Source: Daucus carota subsp. sativus
Taxonomy: Eukaryota > Streptophyta > Magnoliopsida > Apiales > Apiaceae
Length of the DNA stretch: 64,000 nucleotides
Assembly (NCBI RefSeq): GCF_001625215.2
Contig: NC_030381.2
Coordinates: 41,786,689-41,850,688 of the forward strand
Direction of reading: 5' to 3'
The notes beneath the pieces were generated by a model. It did not search any database. It saw only the letters and a program-made list of their open reading frames with translations, and had not been told where the DNA came from. The translations under genes and the position numbers were made by a program. Of the stretch, positions 47,288 through 60,090 are shown piece by piece. The stretch's first letter is position 1, and each line of letters begins with the position of its first letter.

Positions 47288-50200
47288 CACTCTGTTTGGT
47301 TGGCCTGAATGGAATCATTTTAGCCCAGAATAGAATGGGCCATTCCATTCCAAAAATAAAAATTTCTGTTTGGTTGGCCCAAGGAATGGAATAGCCCATT
47401 CTTTTATTCATTCCAATCCAATCACTAATCAGACAATCGATTCATTTTTGGAAGTGCGGGTTAAGCCCATTCCATTCACTCACGAGTCACGCCCGCCTCT
47501 CTCACGCAGCTCTCCCTCGCCTCCCTCACGCAGCTTTCTCTCGCCTCTCTCCGCCCCTCTCTCTCGCCTCTCTCTCTTCCTCGCATCTCTCTCTCATCAC
47601 TCCTTCCTCGCATCTCTCTCTTCTTTTTCTGCCTCTCCCCAGTCGCCTCCATTGCTGCTCTCAGACAAGGGCGATTCAGAGTTCAGACTCTCGCATCTTC
47701 GACTCCGCAGATTTCAATAAGCTCCATGTCCGACGCATCTCAAGCATTCACTTTACCATTTGCAACGATTTTGAAATCTAAAATTATCTAAGCATACAGG
47801 TTCGAGCTTGATCTATTTGAATTTTTTCATCAATTCTGCTAAATTGTGTAATTTGTAGACTGATTTAGATGTATTCTCTGTTAATCTGGCTGATTTATGT
47901 GTTAACCTTTACTTAATCTGACTTTTTAGTTGTAATTTTGTCTGATTTGTCACTGGTTTGTCTGATTCTTGGGCTTTACACAGTTTTATTGAATCATATA
48001 TCTTTGCTGTTGGGGTTTCAACTCTTCTGAACTGGGGAATTTTCTTCAAGGAGATAATTTTAGGTTTGTTACTCTTTAGTCTTGATTTAATGATAAATTT
48101 ACTGATCTTGTACTAGTTTATGAAATCAGTGCTCTTTTAAATTTTAGGTTTGGCTCTGGGCATTCACAAGCTTTTAAATTGGCAGTCTCAAGCTTATTGG
48201 TGTAATTTTTGGTCAGTCTGAAAAGCCATAGTATGTTGTTTTCTTTGCTGATGTGCCTGCAAATTATCTTTTCATGTTGCACTGCGATACTGAGTATAGA
48301 ATAGCGTGTGTTGTTGATGAGTGTATGTTTTCATTTCTTTTATTGCAGTAAGTTAGGTGTGTGTCTTTCAGACGTTCAAAAATATCTGCTAAAACAGGAG
48401 AAGTTTCGGCTGCAATCATAGGTTAGCTCCTTTCAAGCTTGACAATACTGGAAAAGCAATACTAACAGTAATCTGGTTCTCTGTATACTGGTTAAGCTGG
48501 TTCTCTGTACTAGCCTTGTTAAATATCTTTTGATGATACTGAGATGTTAAATGTATTGCCATTTGCGACCCCTTTTCTATTCAAGACATTCATGTGCTGA
48601 CATCAGGAATGAGTATGAAGCTTATAATTTGGTTAGGTTGGCAAGTAGTAATCTGATTTCTGTTCTAATGCTCCCGAGTTTTTAACGATAGAAGAGAAAA
48701 AAAGTGATATAAAAGTTTGAGACATATATTTTAGGACCATGGTTATTGTATATAGATAATTCACTCAGAAATCATTCACTTTTTTGAATTTCAAAAGGTG
48801 AATTCAATTTTTTTTATTATATTTCTGATGACTACATTTCTCGTTTTAACTTCTGGTTTAAATTGGTTTATATATTAACTTATATGATATAGATTTCTGT
48901 GTTTAGATTTTTTGACTGGAGAATCACTGTAGTTTGCAAGTTCTGATGATTATGCTTTTGTTTGAATGCCTCAGTTTCTACCTGGAGATGATTACTTTCT
49001 TTTTTGTTTGGTAACTTTTTGAAATTCTTGGTTTTTCTGATTGGTAACTTTGAGTCCCCTATACAATAAAATAATGTGGAGGATTTGTGTAATCTGTTTC
49101 TTTATGTGACACCCTTTTGTCTTTTAACTGAATTTCCCATGAGGTCGTGTCAGAACAAAAAAGAGATTCAAACTTGGAGAAGTGAAAAAACTAATCTTTA
49201 GCTGTGGAGTCTTATTTGTAAGATTCTGATGCCTTCTGTTAGCCTAGTCTACCACACCCTGTACTTGTTCTCATCACCTCTCTGCTCATAACAACATGTT
49301 AAGATTCTTCTGAGTATCCTCATCACTTTTCTTTCAGTTATCTACACTTGCCTTGTTAATTATATATATTTTAGGTCTGGTACATTATGCTCATTAGTTT
49401 AGCTCTGTGCTCTATGGTCATTCTGAGATGATCATCTTCTTACTAGGATCCAGATTCTATAGCATTCAGCTTGTGTTGTATCATCTTATCAGAGGCATAT
49501 TTTGCATTTTTATGTCTAATCACTTGATCCACACATTTTTAAGGATGCTTGGTCTGTTTCTGATCTTTAATTTTTTGACCTTTTTTTTTACTACAAGTTA
49601 CAAGGTAAAGGTGGAAGATATTGTTCAGAGTGCTGGCTCTAATTTTTTGTGAAGATATTTTTATTCCCTGAGACCGGCTTGGAAAGTGGAGTTGGTCATG
49701 CTGGAGGAGTGGGAGGCTAGTAATAGTTTGAAATCTTGACGACGAGTTAAGTGCCATGTCGGTTATGTGCCATCTGGACAACGAGTGGTAGGCCTAAGCA
49801 AGCTCTCTTGGGTTGCTGATGTTTTTGCAAGAAGGTTTGAAGATCCATCACTGACAGATGATGTCTGTTCAGCTCTACATTATAGAAAAATGCCTATAGG
49901 TCTTGCGGGTCTTCGGTGTTCTCATTTTCACTTCACAAATTTTGCATTTTACATGTAAATTATGGACAACTAGTAGCGGCCGAAGTTTGGATTTTATTTG
50001 TAAATTTTTAATATTTATTATAGTTGATTTAGGTACTACTATTTTGTGTAATGAAATGGAAAGTATGCTATTGACATGAAATTTTTAATTTATAAATTCG
50101 TGAAAGTTAAAATTTTATATAGAAAAATTTGTTAAAAAAACAATTAATTACCATTCCATTCCTTTGGGTAACCAAACAACTCAAATGAATGGAATGGTTC

Positions 50201-50344
50201 ATTCCATTCCAATCATAAAAAAAAAAACCAAACAAGAGCTTTGAATTGATCATTCCATTCAATCTTCTTTCCATTCTCTCACCATTCCATTCATTATTTC
50301 ATTCCATTCTTAACAAATTTCATTCCTCCCAACCAAACACAACA
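47288..50344. mobile_element. 3.06-kb TIR element carrying captured gene sequence (Pack-type)
   Basis: Ends: TAA|CACTCTGTTTGGTTGG on the left and CCAACCAAACACAACA|TAA on the right (TAA at 47285-47287 and 50345-50347). Subterminal regions are GGAATGGAATGG-type words, inverted between the two sides. The ends and target match the 300-bp MITE at 35428-35727. Inside are a CT-rich, exon-like 5' part (about 47480-47720), a 1.8-kb T-rich intron-like stretch, and a degenerate fragment of GTP cyclohydrolase I. No transposase was seen. Confidence 0.65.
49590..49960 (+). pseudogene. Captured, broken fragment of plant GTP cyclohydrolase I
   Basis: Reading in changing frames gives, in order, YKVKVEDIVQSA, FPETGLESGVGHAGGVGG, LVIV, VKCHVGYVPSGQRVVGLSKL, then VADVFARRFEDP, LTDDVCSALH and a final CSHFHF. 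This is the order of the N-terminal cyclohydrolase unit of the two-unit plant enzyme (folate synthesis, first step), from its YKQKV-type segment to the CSHIHF motif. The stops and two frame changes near 49640-49745 show it cannot encode a working enzyme. It lies inside the 47288-50344 TIR element. The rest of the enzyme is absent. Confidence 0.75.
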
Positions 50345-50553
50345 TAAGGGAACAAAAGTTTAAAAAGGAAGAAAGCGCAAAACCATTTATTTTAAATATG
50401 AATTTCTAATTCTTGGCCTTGAAAATGTAACATAAGAAAACAAAACAAAAGCAGAAAAGCAAAGCATCCCCCATTTTCATCTTTCACCACCTTTCTCTCT
50501 TGAACATTCAAGAACCCCCCAAATAAATCAAACTCATCTCCCTGATTTCCCAG

Positions 50554-51440
50554 ATGGGTTTCTTTCTATTCACCATCGCAATCCTCGCCACTCTTTCATC
50601 TATCACAGGTACCACTCTTTCTCCACATGGTCTCTTGAATTCTCATTAATAATCATCATATTTGCTAACTGTGTCTTATGTATTTGTTGTTTGTGTGTAT
50701 TTGCAGAAGTGGACTCAACATCGTTTAGAATAGTTAACCAGTGTAGATACACTGTCTGGCCGGGAATTCTCACCGGCGCCGACCGGCCCGTCATAAACCC
50801 CACAGGGTTTGCTCTAAAACCCGGAAAATCGAAAACCATACCCGCCCCGAATTCTTGGTCGGGTCGGATCTGGGGTCGGACCCTTTGCTCCACTGATCGG
50901 ACTGGCAAGTTCGCTTGCCTCACCGCCGACTGTGGCTCCGGTAAAGTCGAGTGTCTCGGCAGTGGGGCCATCCCTCCTGCTAGTCTTGCTGAGTTCACTC
51001 TTAATGGTGACTCGGGTCTTGACTTTTATGATGTCAGCTTGGTTGATGGGTATAATTTGCCGATGCTGGTGGTTGCCAAAGGGGGGAAGAGTGGGGGGTG
51101 TGCTTCGACAGGGTGTTTGGCTGATTTGAACAATGGGTGTCCGATTGAGTTGAGGGTTTCGAGTGGGAAGAGAGGTGTGGCCTGTAAGAGTGCTTGTGAG
51201 GCTTTTGGCGATCCCATGTTTTGTTGTAGTGAGGGGTTCAATACTCCCGATACTTGTAGACCTTCGGTTTATGCTCAGTATTTTAAACATGCTTGTCCGA
51301 GATCTTATAGTTATGCTTATGATGATAAGACCAGTACTTTTACTTGTCGTGGTGCTGATTATATGATCATCTTTTGCCCGAAGCCTCACACAAGGTATCA
51401 ATTGATTCACCTCCTTTTAATGCTTAGTTATATGTTCTAG
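50554..51440 (+). CDS. Thaumatin-like protein (PR-5 family), 3' end uncertain
   Basis: Exon 1 (50554-50608) encodes the signal peptide MGFFLFTIAILATLSSIT. Exon 2 starts at 50707. The mature chain has all 16 cysteines of the thaumatin fold, with WPGILTG, DCGSGKVEC, LAEFTL and DFYDVSLVDGYN, and the acidic residues of the cleft. TLPs are secreted defence or developmental proteins, and some bind or cleave glucans. The open frame runs to a stop at 51440, but a GT donor at 51395 (CACAAG|GTATCA) sits at the same place and phase as the donor of the neighbouring paralogue. The true gene may therefore end in an unrecognised third exon; read through, it gives 262 aa. The paralogue lies about 6 kb downstream on the same strand. 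Confidence 0.88.
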
Positions 51441-54195
51441 AAAATTTGTTTGTGTGATATTATTATTATTGTGAAATTATATGGTATAGGAGTTATCTGT
51501 AATTATCAAGTGTGGTTGTTGACGTGTGACATTTATTAAATGTTGTTATATAGTAGTAATTGGGATGTGATCATGTAACAAGTTGCCTAACATTACTAGT
51601 TACTAGTTATATAATTAGTACAAGATTCTAAATTCAGTAGGTGTATGTATGACAGGGGCTTTTATGGTATTTATGATGAATGTTAATGTAGCTAGTTTTA
51701 AGTAAGATATATAAATTTGATTGACTATTATATGTCAGATGATTAATTTTTATTATTTGAAGATGATTACTCGAAAGTAAGATCATTTATCTTTTTCAGA
51801 CTCTCCTTGAATGTCTTTCAGATAGGAAGGGAATGTCTTAAGGATTATAAGGTCAGCACATTTGGCGAGTTAACAATAATGCAAGCTCAGCCCTAAAATT
51901 ATTGAGAGCGATTCTTCTCTCTTACCAGAGGAAGTTATAGCTGATATTGAGCATTGGCGAGTATGCTATTGAAAAAGTAAATATACTGTATGTTGACAGT
52001 AAAAGTGGTATGCGGTTTCATAATGATTTTGTGTCTAGAGCTGTCTCCAACTACATTTGGAATATAGGTCTTCTTGTGTTAGCAATGGAACACCAAACAA
52101 CTAGCAACTAAAGTAACTTAGAATAATGTAGCACAGATCGACTAAAATGTCGAAAGTTATCTAGTAGCTGTTAGGGCCCTTCTTAGCTAGAAGATATGAC
52201 CAAGAAGCTTTAGCTTATGAAGTGGTGAATGGTGATGGCCAGGAATATTGTGAATTCGTGATTAAGCATGCAAGTCGGGAAATCCCATTAGGAAATCTTT
52301 GGTGTGCATATCTAAGAGTTAAATCAATAAAATTTCATGCTTGCAGTCTAATTAATAACAAAATCTTTCTAGATTAAAAATTTAACTTAATTTATTTTTG
52401 ATGATTCTGGTCTTAGAAAGATAAACTAGGGTAGTTTAAGGATTATGATACTTAGATGACACTGATTTTGATAAATCAGATTTTGAATATCATTAATTTG
52501 ATGAATAATTGATAAATCCATGAATTTATCTGTATATTAACCAAAATTCTGCTGAGAGACCTGTTTATGACCATCTTCTTAAACTTCTACATCACCCTGT
52601 GTCACATAAAACACCTTTTGCTGTAGTCTAAATACTGATAACAAAAGGAATGTTAATATATGATAGAGAAGACCTGTTAGTAGTTGTATAAATGTCACAG
52701 AGTCTTCAGCTTGTGTCCTAAAAGGTGTTCTTTTACTTCTTGCTACTTGAAGATGTTTTAGCACCATCCGTTCTTCTTGTGCTGATACTTTGTAGGATAA
52801 TTATAGATAAGTATAAGTAATTTTTACTGTGTTAGATATTCCATCTTTACCATGCATGGTTTTCTGCAGGGAACTGATAACTTATAGTTCCTCGGTTATA
52901 TAAGCTATTTAAATTGATTGGATGAGGTTTCCTATTATAAATGCTTCAGTTAGAAAAAAGATAATACCGGGAACTGTCTTGTAAGGTAATATAAAGCAAT
53001 TACAAATATTAAGGTTTTTTTATTCCATCTGTCTGTTCGGCTACACAAGATATGTTTGATGAAATGTACAAGTTGTGGGAATCTGCAACTTTAAATTTTT
53101 TAAAGCTATATGTCATTGCCCGCTTGAAAATTATAGGCCATGACATACAACATTCCAAAGCTTGAGTAATTATTATGATTAATATCATTTTTTGTTGCTA
53201 CTTTCCTGCTTACAAGTTTTTTTCATCTCATTACTCCTCTTTGATGCTGCTAAATTCTGCTTACAGATTATTAACTTCAGTGGCCCATGTTCTTGCCTTT
53301 TTGCCTTGTATAAATTTGTTGCATCTTGTTTCTCCATAATTCTTGAATCCATTGTATTTTTAATTAAAAAGACAATGTCACATAATACGGACTTGGCAAC
53401 AAGGTCATACATACACTTAGCAAAGAAAAGAAAAGCAATGTCATTCATATCGCATATTTATAATTACACATTTCTAATTGCGGTTTTATGGACCACTCAG
53501 TCAAAAGTTACTGGGAAGAAGAAAGGAAGTCGCTGATCTGCCATTGATCAACCAAACCATGATGTCCATTGGAAGGCGTCATGCAAAAGGTGAGTCGAGA
53601 TAACGAGCGATCTTGTTTGCATATTATGGCCTTTTCTGTTTCTTGGCTAAGAATGACTAACATTTAGATTGCTGTCAGGGTAATATACCATCATGTGTGA
53701 TCGAGATGTGGCTATATTCTGCAAGACGGAACCCCCAATGCTGGACTAGTTCTCTAATTCATTCACCTAATTTGGTGACTGTATTTCCTTTTTCTTGTAC
53801 ATATATCTTCCTTTCTTGTACTTTCTAGCATATCTTTCCATATAGTTGGATGCTCTTTGATGGAGAAGGAGAATATACAGTGACGTGTTGCATTTGACAA
53901 GTTTTGAGAGTGTTGCTGGATTACAAAGAGACATGATTGTTTCTCCGCCACCTGCCTCGCAGGCTGCAGCATATTAAATTGATAGAGATGTTGCAATTAA
54001 TTATGGATATTAAAACCATCTGCCATGGAATGAGCAGTTTGTGAAATTGATCGTAGATCGTGTTCTGGCTTCTCTCATCCTCAGCTCCTCAACTTGTCTC
54101 TGGTATCTTACTAGCATAACAATTTACAGCATTCTTCAGCTCAATCTTTAAATTTCACATGTTGTGGTATAGTGAGACCTGAGGCTTGCGTCTAA
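51441..54195. other. Region downstream of the first TLP gene, no gene recognised
   Basis: A last exon of the first TLP gene would be expected somewhere here, but I could not identify one. No transposon termini were recognised. Confidence 0.35.
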
Positions 54196-54587
54196 GAGCA
54201 AGTCCCATGTCCAATAGTAATGTTAAAATAAATGTAGCTATTATTATAATTTGAAACCAAAAAATGGTTTTTGGTACTAAAATAGAATTTATGGTCTAAT
54301 GCTAAATGCGAAATAGTACTAAACATATCCAAAAAAAATATTCTAATTACATAATCTTAAAGTACATAACTATATTTGTCACTATTATTTTATTAATGCA
54401 TTTTGTCTCTTGTATGTTTATGTGGCAATTATACCATCATCTATACTTGGTTCTATATTTATATTTAGTATCAAGTATTGCATTTTGCTATTTTACATTG
54501 TTTAGCATCTTATTGGAGTTGAATTTTTTACTTGAGTGCTGTATTATAGCAATAGCACCTACTTTAGCACTACCATTGGACTTAGTC
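54196..54587. mobile_element. TIR MITE, GAGCAAGTCC type
   Basis: Left end TAA|GAGCAAGTCCCATGTCCAATAG; right end ACTACCATTGGACTTAGTC, its degenerate inverse. It is about 392 bp with no coding sequence apart from chance frames. The right-hand target is not a clean TAA. Confidence 0.5.
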
Positions 54588-56340
54588 CATGTATATCTGA
54601 TCACAGACCGACTCAATTCTGATGCCCCAAAAGATGATCAAATTAGGAGGACTAGTCACCCACAACAAAATCAAAGATTAGCTAAGCGGGTTTTTGTTTT
54701 AGAATGGATTTTGTTGCAAAAGGATGGGCTTTAGAGAAACTAGAACCTTCAATTATTATTACTCCAACAAACAACAAAACAAGATTTGGGCAAGGGGCAG
54801 GGGTTGGGCCCTATTAACGTCAAGGAACATGAAAAGAAGAGAAGAGATTTGACGTATATATGAAAAGCATCCTATGCAATGTTAACTTATTTCACCCTTA
54901 AATATCCCTGCACAATTCTGGTCACGCCTTTAAGGAAATTACAGTAATATTTTATCATTGGGCATAATTTTAGGTATTGTTTTAGGTGTGGCTTAATTCC
55001 TGTTTATCGGAGTCGAGAGATACTCAATATAGATGCAGAGTTAGGAACCTACACCGTACTGTAGATCCATACAACGAGGAGCTACTGTCCTGCTCGTTGG
55101 TGTACAAATAATGAAATAATCACATTATTGAATACTGAGGATTTTTCATTTTAATATAAATATAAACAAAATTTTATTTTAATACAAACTCTTTTATTCA
55201 ACATATTAGGAATATTGCTAAATTATCATGAGAATATCGCTGAATTCTCAATCATCCTCAATACCATTTCCCATACCATCCTTTTATGTCCACCACTTCC
55301 ACTATCTCCACCATCATCTTCACTACCAGAATCAATAACAAGGACGAGGACAGATTTGAAAATTTTCTTATTTTTGGAGTTTTTCATCAATTTTTACAAC
55401 ACAAATCGCTAATTTATAAATTAAATATTACTAAATTGTATTAGTTTGTAATTTTTATTTATGAATTGATTTATATATAGCCATTACTCAAAAAGAACAC
55501 GGAAAACTTTAGAATCAAATATAAAATCTCATCAAGAATTTGAATTACTCTCAAATTTTAAACTGACTTAACTTTTTATTATGAATAATGACAGTATCCT
55601 TCATGTTTAACAATAATTTCTTATTGATAATAAGGCTCAATACCACGACCATTATAATTTATTAATGGCGGAGAAACGAAATTTATGATCCAACAATGCC
55701 GGTATGATTCTCAATTTTTGTTACTTTTTTTTTTGTCGTACTCAATTTTTGTTACTTGATTAGCACCTTATTGTTAATAAAATGGAGTTCAAGCCAAATG
55801 AATATTGCAAAGTTATTTAAATTGAATATCATTAATGATTATTATCATATACAAAAAACAAGCAGCTTTAGAATTTGTAGAATAAGAGTATATTTTGCCT
55901 AACTAAGGGATTATTATCTTTATTCTACAAAAAGACTAAAGAGTGATATATGGAGAACAACTTTAGGTATAAGATAAGAAAGATTCTAGTTTTATCATTC
56001 TATTTTTCTAGGGTTGTGCTTAATATAATTTTTTATACAAAATATACTACTCCATTTAAGTAGATTTCACTCCTATCAATTCTCCCCTGACCTCACCACT
56101 TAAATCCATGATGTTCCTTTCATTAAAATATCCACTTTTTCATTTGTTTTCTTCTTTTTGTTCATTAAACCCTACTCCTTAACCTCCTTCCCATTTCTCT
56201 TTCACACTCTTTCCCTGCAAAGAAGAGAGAGAGATCTCCATTCTCTTAGCCACCTTATCACTAATATTACTACTTCCATCCCTTTCTTCTTTGGATCTTT
56301 AAGAAAATCTAACACTCTGAAACACACTTAAAACACTTGC
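54588..56340. other. Intergenic upstream of the second TLP gene
   Basis: AT-rich, no gene recognised. The last few hundred bases should contain the promoter of the TLP gene at 56419, but I cannot place a TATA box with confidence. Confidence 0.35.
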
Positions 56341-56349
56341 ACACCAAAC

Positions 56350-56373
56350 ACACCTCTCTCTCTCTCTCTCAAA
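56350..56373. repeat. CT microsatellite in the 5' leader of the second TLP gene
   Basis: An uninterrupted CTCTCTCTCTCT tract about 50 bases before the start codon, a common feature of plant 5' UTRs. Confidence 0.6.
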
Positions 56374-56418
56374 TCTCTCCCATCAATAACAAGGAAAAGC
56401 AAAAGTAGACAAAATCCC

Positions 56419-57967
56419 ATGGATCTGTTGAAGCTCTTTCTTGCTCTTGCACTGCTTTCCAGAGGTAAATTTTTTCATATTTACAGGACTAATTCTTGCT
56501 AGCTAGCTTTATATTTGTCACATTTTTAATTAATTATTTCTTCAACTTGTTAATTACATTTGGTAAATGTATGCATAGGTACATTTGGAGCCACATTTAC
56601 ATTTGTAAACAGATGCGAGTACAAAGTCTGGCCCGGCATTCTTGCAAATGCAGGCACAGCCCCTCTCGAAAGCACCGGTTTTGAGCTAGCCCAGGACACT
56701 TCACGCTCTTTCCAAGCTCCAACCGGCTGGTCCGGCCGCTTCTGGGGTCGAACCGGCTGCAAATTCGACGGATCCGGTTCAGGCTCCTGCTCAACCGGAG
56801 ATTGTGGGTCAGGCCAAGTAGAATGCAACGGCGCCGGAGCTTCACCGCCGGCCACCCTAGCTGAGTTCACACTTGGGACCGGCAGTCAAGACTTCTATGA
56901 CGTCAGCTTGGTGGACGGGTACAACGTGGCCATGATAATCGAAGGGAGCGGCGGGTCGGGTATGTGCGCTTCGACCGGGTGCGTCACGGATCTGAACCGG
57001 CAATGCCCGGCTGAGTTGAGAGTGAGTGAGGGCGACGCGTGTAAGAGTGCGTGTGAAGCGTTCGGGAGTCCAGAGTACTGTTGTAGCGGCGCGTATAATA
57101 CACCGGCTACTTGTAAGCCGTCGGTTTATGCGGAGATGTTCAAGATGGCTTGTCCGAGATCTTACAGTTATGCTTATGATGATCCAACCAGCACGTTCAC
57201 TTGCACTGGCGCTGATTACACCGTCACGTTTTGCCCCAACATGCCTAGGTAACATATTTTATTTCTCCAAATTTTTTATGTCCAGTTTTGTAGAGAACCA
57301 TTCCCTCTAAAACCTTAAGGTGTTAGAGGAGGCCCCTTTATGGATCTTATGCTTATATTCAACACTCCCCCTCACTCGAAATCCCATTATTTGGGTTGAA
57401 GAGTGGATCACGGGCGCCCATCTTTGGAGCATAAATTGCCTTCGTGTCCATTTTAAATTGTGAGAATATTGGGGGTGGCAGGGGCTCGAACCCGAGACCT
57501 CCCGCAAACCTCGCTCTGATACCATGTAGAGAACCATTCCCTCTAAAACCTTAAGGTGTTAGAGGAGGCCCCTTTATGGATCTTATGCTTATATTCAACA
57601 AGTTTATCTTTTTTGAAAACAATTGTATATTGACATTATTGATGTGTACAGTCAAAAATCATCAAGAGAATCAGCACCAACAACCACCATTCCAACACCA
57701 ACAACAACAGTAGGTGACGCCACTCCTACAACAACAACAAATGGTGATGGGTCATCATCAGTCACGGGTGGTGATGCAGGGTTACAGTCAGGCACAATGG
57801 GTGGTTCGAGTACATCATCAGGGTCAGGAACTGATGGTGCAGTGATGGCTGATGATGGGTCATGGCTAGCTGGTTTGGCCATGGGTGACTCCACAAGGAG
57901 TAATCATTTGCATTTCACTTTACATTTTCTCTTTATTGCATTGTGTTGTTTCAGCTTTTTGTTGTAA
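56419..57967 (+). CDS. Thaumatin-like protein with predicted GPI-anchor tail
   Basis: Three exons: 56419-56464, 56579-57248 and 57652-57967, joined in frame, give 343 aa. The signal peptide is MDLLKLFLALALLSRGTFG. The thaumatin domain (about 22-240) has all 16 cysteines, WPGIL, LAEFTL and DFYDVSLVDGYN. Exon 3 adds a Ser/Thr/Gly-rich linker and a C-terminal hydrophobic end (FTLHFLFIALCCFSFLL) after a short hydrophilic stretch, the layout of a GPI-attachment signal. The protein is thus likely held at the outer face of the plasma membrane, unlike soluble PR-5 proteins; long-tailed TLPs of this type are known in plants. The intron before exon 3 carries a TRIM element (57289-57600). It is a tandem paralogue of the TLP gene at 50554. 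Confidence 0.92.
57289..57600 (-). mobile_element. Complete TRIM (miniature LTR retrotransposon) in a TLP intron
   Basis: Two identical 76-bp LTRs (57289-57364 and 57525-57600), which on the minus strand start TGTTGAATATAAGC and end TCTACA. Directly inside the 5' LTR on the minus strand is TGGTATCAGAGC, the primer-binding site complementary to initiator tRNA-Met. Before the 3' LTR is a purine tract (GAGTGAGGGGGAG). A perfect 5-bp target duplication AGTTT flanks it (57284-57288 and 57601-57605). It is 312 bp with no coding capacity. Confidence 0.92.
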
Positions 57968-59696
57968 TCTTTTTGCTTTTGTATTAGGGTAAATTAATCT
58001 GCAGTAGATTCATCTAAACATTGTAAACAAACAACTGAGATGTCTCCTACATTTTTCACTGTCAAATATGTACCATATCTAGATTCTTCTCTTGCTACTA
58101 CTACCCTATTTTGGTCATCTCATAATGGATTCAACTGAAATTAATATTAGATTCTTGGTCAAATTTCTGGGGACATCACGTGAAGACTTAAAGCCAACCC
58201 ATTGGCCTTGTCTTTTTCTTTCATGTTCCAGACAGCTTGGGCCATCTTGTATCACTGGACAAAACGGATTGCAATCTTTAGCCTGGTTGCCCAAGAACTT
58301 AACTGGACTTTATTTTACAAATGATTTTCTGAATTAGGAAAAAATAAAATCAGCAGACTAATTGTTACTATTAAGATTTTATAAATATAATCTTATTATT
58401 TGAAAATTTTGTATATTTTAATTTAAATTTGCCAATTATATCCCGTTCAGCATGATTGCATGACTCCTGGATCATATGTACGTATTTAAATGTGGAGGGT
58501 ATCACGGACTTGTAGCGAAGTCGACAACTAGTCAATGACTTGGAAAGAGTAAAGAGAAATTTAATATAAATAACTAAAATATGTAATAAATAAAAATATA
58601 AAAAGCCATTTCCCTCTCTATAAAGCAGTGCCAGTTTGATAATTATATTGTCTTAGGTTAAAAACTGGGTCGGTCCACACCACAGCACTAGGTTCATATC
58701 CTGTCCAAAATCATATGAACTTGCGTTTGTACTCGTGTTCTAATTTTTAATTATTTAGTTTTAGACGTTGATTCCGAGTTTTTTTAGCAGTGAAAATAAG
58801 TGAATGCAGGTGAAGATAAATAATCAACCGTCTACAATGGTTACATTATACTCCTATAGGATAGTACTGGTATTTCCTTTTTTCAAGAGAGAGCACTAAA
58901 ATTATTTTGAACAGTGTGATATGATTGTTTCATGTCTTCAGCGGTTTATAGGGTAGTAGTATCCAACAACATAAAAAAACAACAATTTTAACGTACTAGT
59001 CTAATTTTATAAAATCAATTTTGATAAATAATTCGTTTTTAGAGTTAACTCTAATTCTCTCATAAAATATGGATAGGTATAACTCCCAATAAAATATTAT
59101 TTTTTGTAAATAAATATTTAGTTCATGCATGTCAGTAAATTAGATACCATTTTTCAATATATTCACAATGAGGGACTGAGCTAGTAAAAAGAAATTTGAC
59201 AGATTTTTATCATTTAAATTTTATAAAATTATAGAGGTACTCCAATAGAATTTATAAATTTATAGATATTTTTTGAAAATATGTTGATATTTTCCAAGAT
59301 CCGTCTCTATCGCAGCTCTTTATCACAGCTCTTTATCACAAATGTCATGATCCTTTGTACCAAATTGATATTCTACTCTAAACTTTCCATTAATGTCAAT
59401 ATTAAATCTGTGATTTGATTACCGAATAACATGCTGAATAATCAGAATATTACAAATGGCTACAAATTTATAAAAAGGGGACATCAGGCCGGGAATTCGA
59501 AACCCATTATGAGTTTTCGGTCCTACATGCTGCCAAATTTTAAGTCTTTTGACTTTGTTGATCAAAGCAGAACTACTATCTTGCTACAAAGTGGAATCTA
59601 ATCGAGTACGGTCGAATAACAATTAATTTATTGGTAGTAGAAAGTTAACCAGTGATTCTAATCTAGTGTTAAGAATATTTTAATTTAAACAACTAA
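57968..59696. other. Downstream region of the second TLP gene, no gene recognised
   Basis: It includes the TLP 3' UTR. The 81-codon frame at 58092-58337 has no domain. No termini of mobile elements were recognised. Confidence 0.4.
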
Positions 59697-60090
59697 GAGC
59701 ATCTCCAACCATACAAAATCCTTAGCTAAAAGATGAGTTGACATGCCAAATATAAAAAAATTAGCCAACCGTTGAAAAAATACCACTCCAACCACATTCA
59801 TCTGTTAGAGTATAATTTTAGCCAACCGCTTATGGATGACTATATTTGTCGATCCGCTACAGGTCTGTAATAAATCTATAGGAATATTACACATCATTTG
59901 TTACCATATTGAACTGATATATTCTATTTTAACAATCTAAAATATTAATAACATACTAATTTTAAATTATAGTCAACCAATATAGCCAATATCATTGAAT
60001 CACAATGTCTTACAGGTTGAGCAAATTTTACATGATGTTTCACAGGTCCAATTTCACCAACAATTATAGTCAACCCCGTTGGAGATACTC
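59697..60090. mobile_element. TIR MITE, GAGCATCTCCAACC type
   Basis: Left end TAA|GAGCATCTCCAACCA; right end GTTGGAGATACTC. About 394 bp, non-coding. This terminus is common in plant MITEs. The right flank (AGTAA) keeps only an approximate TAA. Confidence 0.6.

Noticed and set aside
47370-47720. 116-codon Ser/Pro/Leu-rich open frame
   Set aside because: It is a simple CT-rich tract inside the TIR element, with no sign of a real protein.
57460-57524. GGTTCGAGCCC tRNA B-box-like word and tRNA-like end, suggesting a tRNA or SINE
   Set aside because: It lies next to the primer-binding site of a complete TRIM with LTRs and target duplication, which explains it; no cloverleaf.
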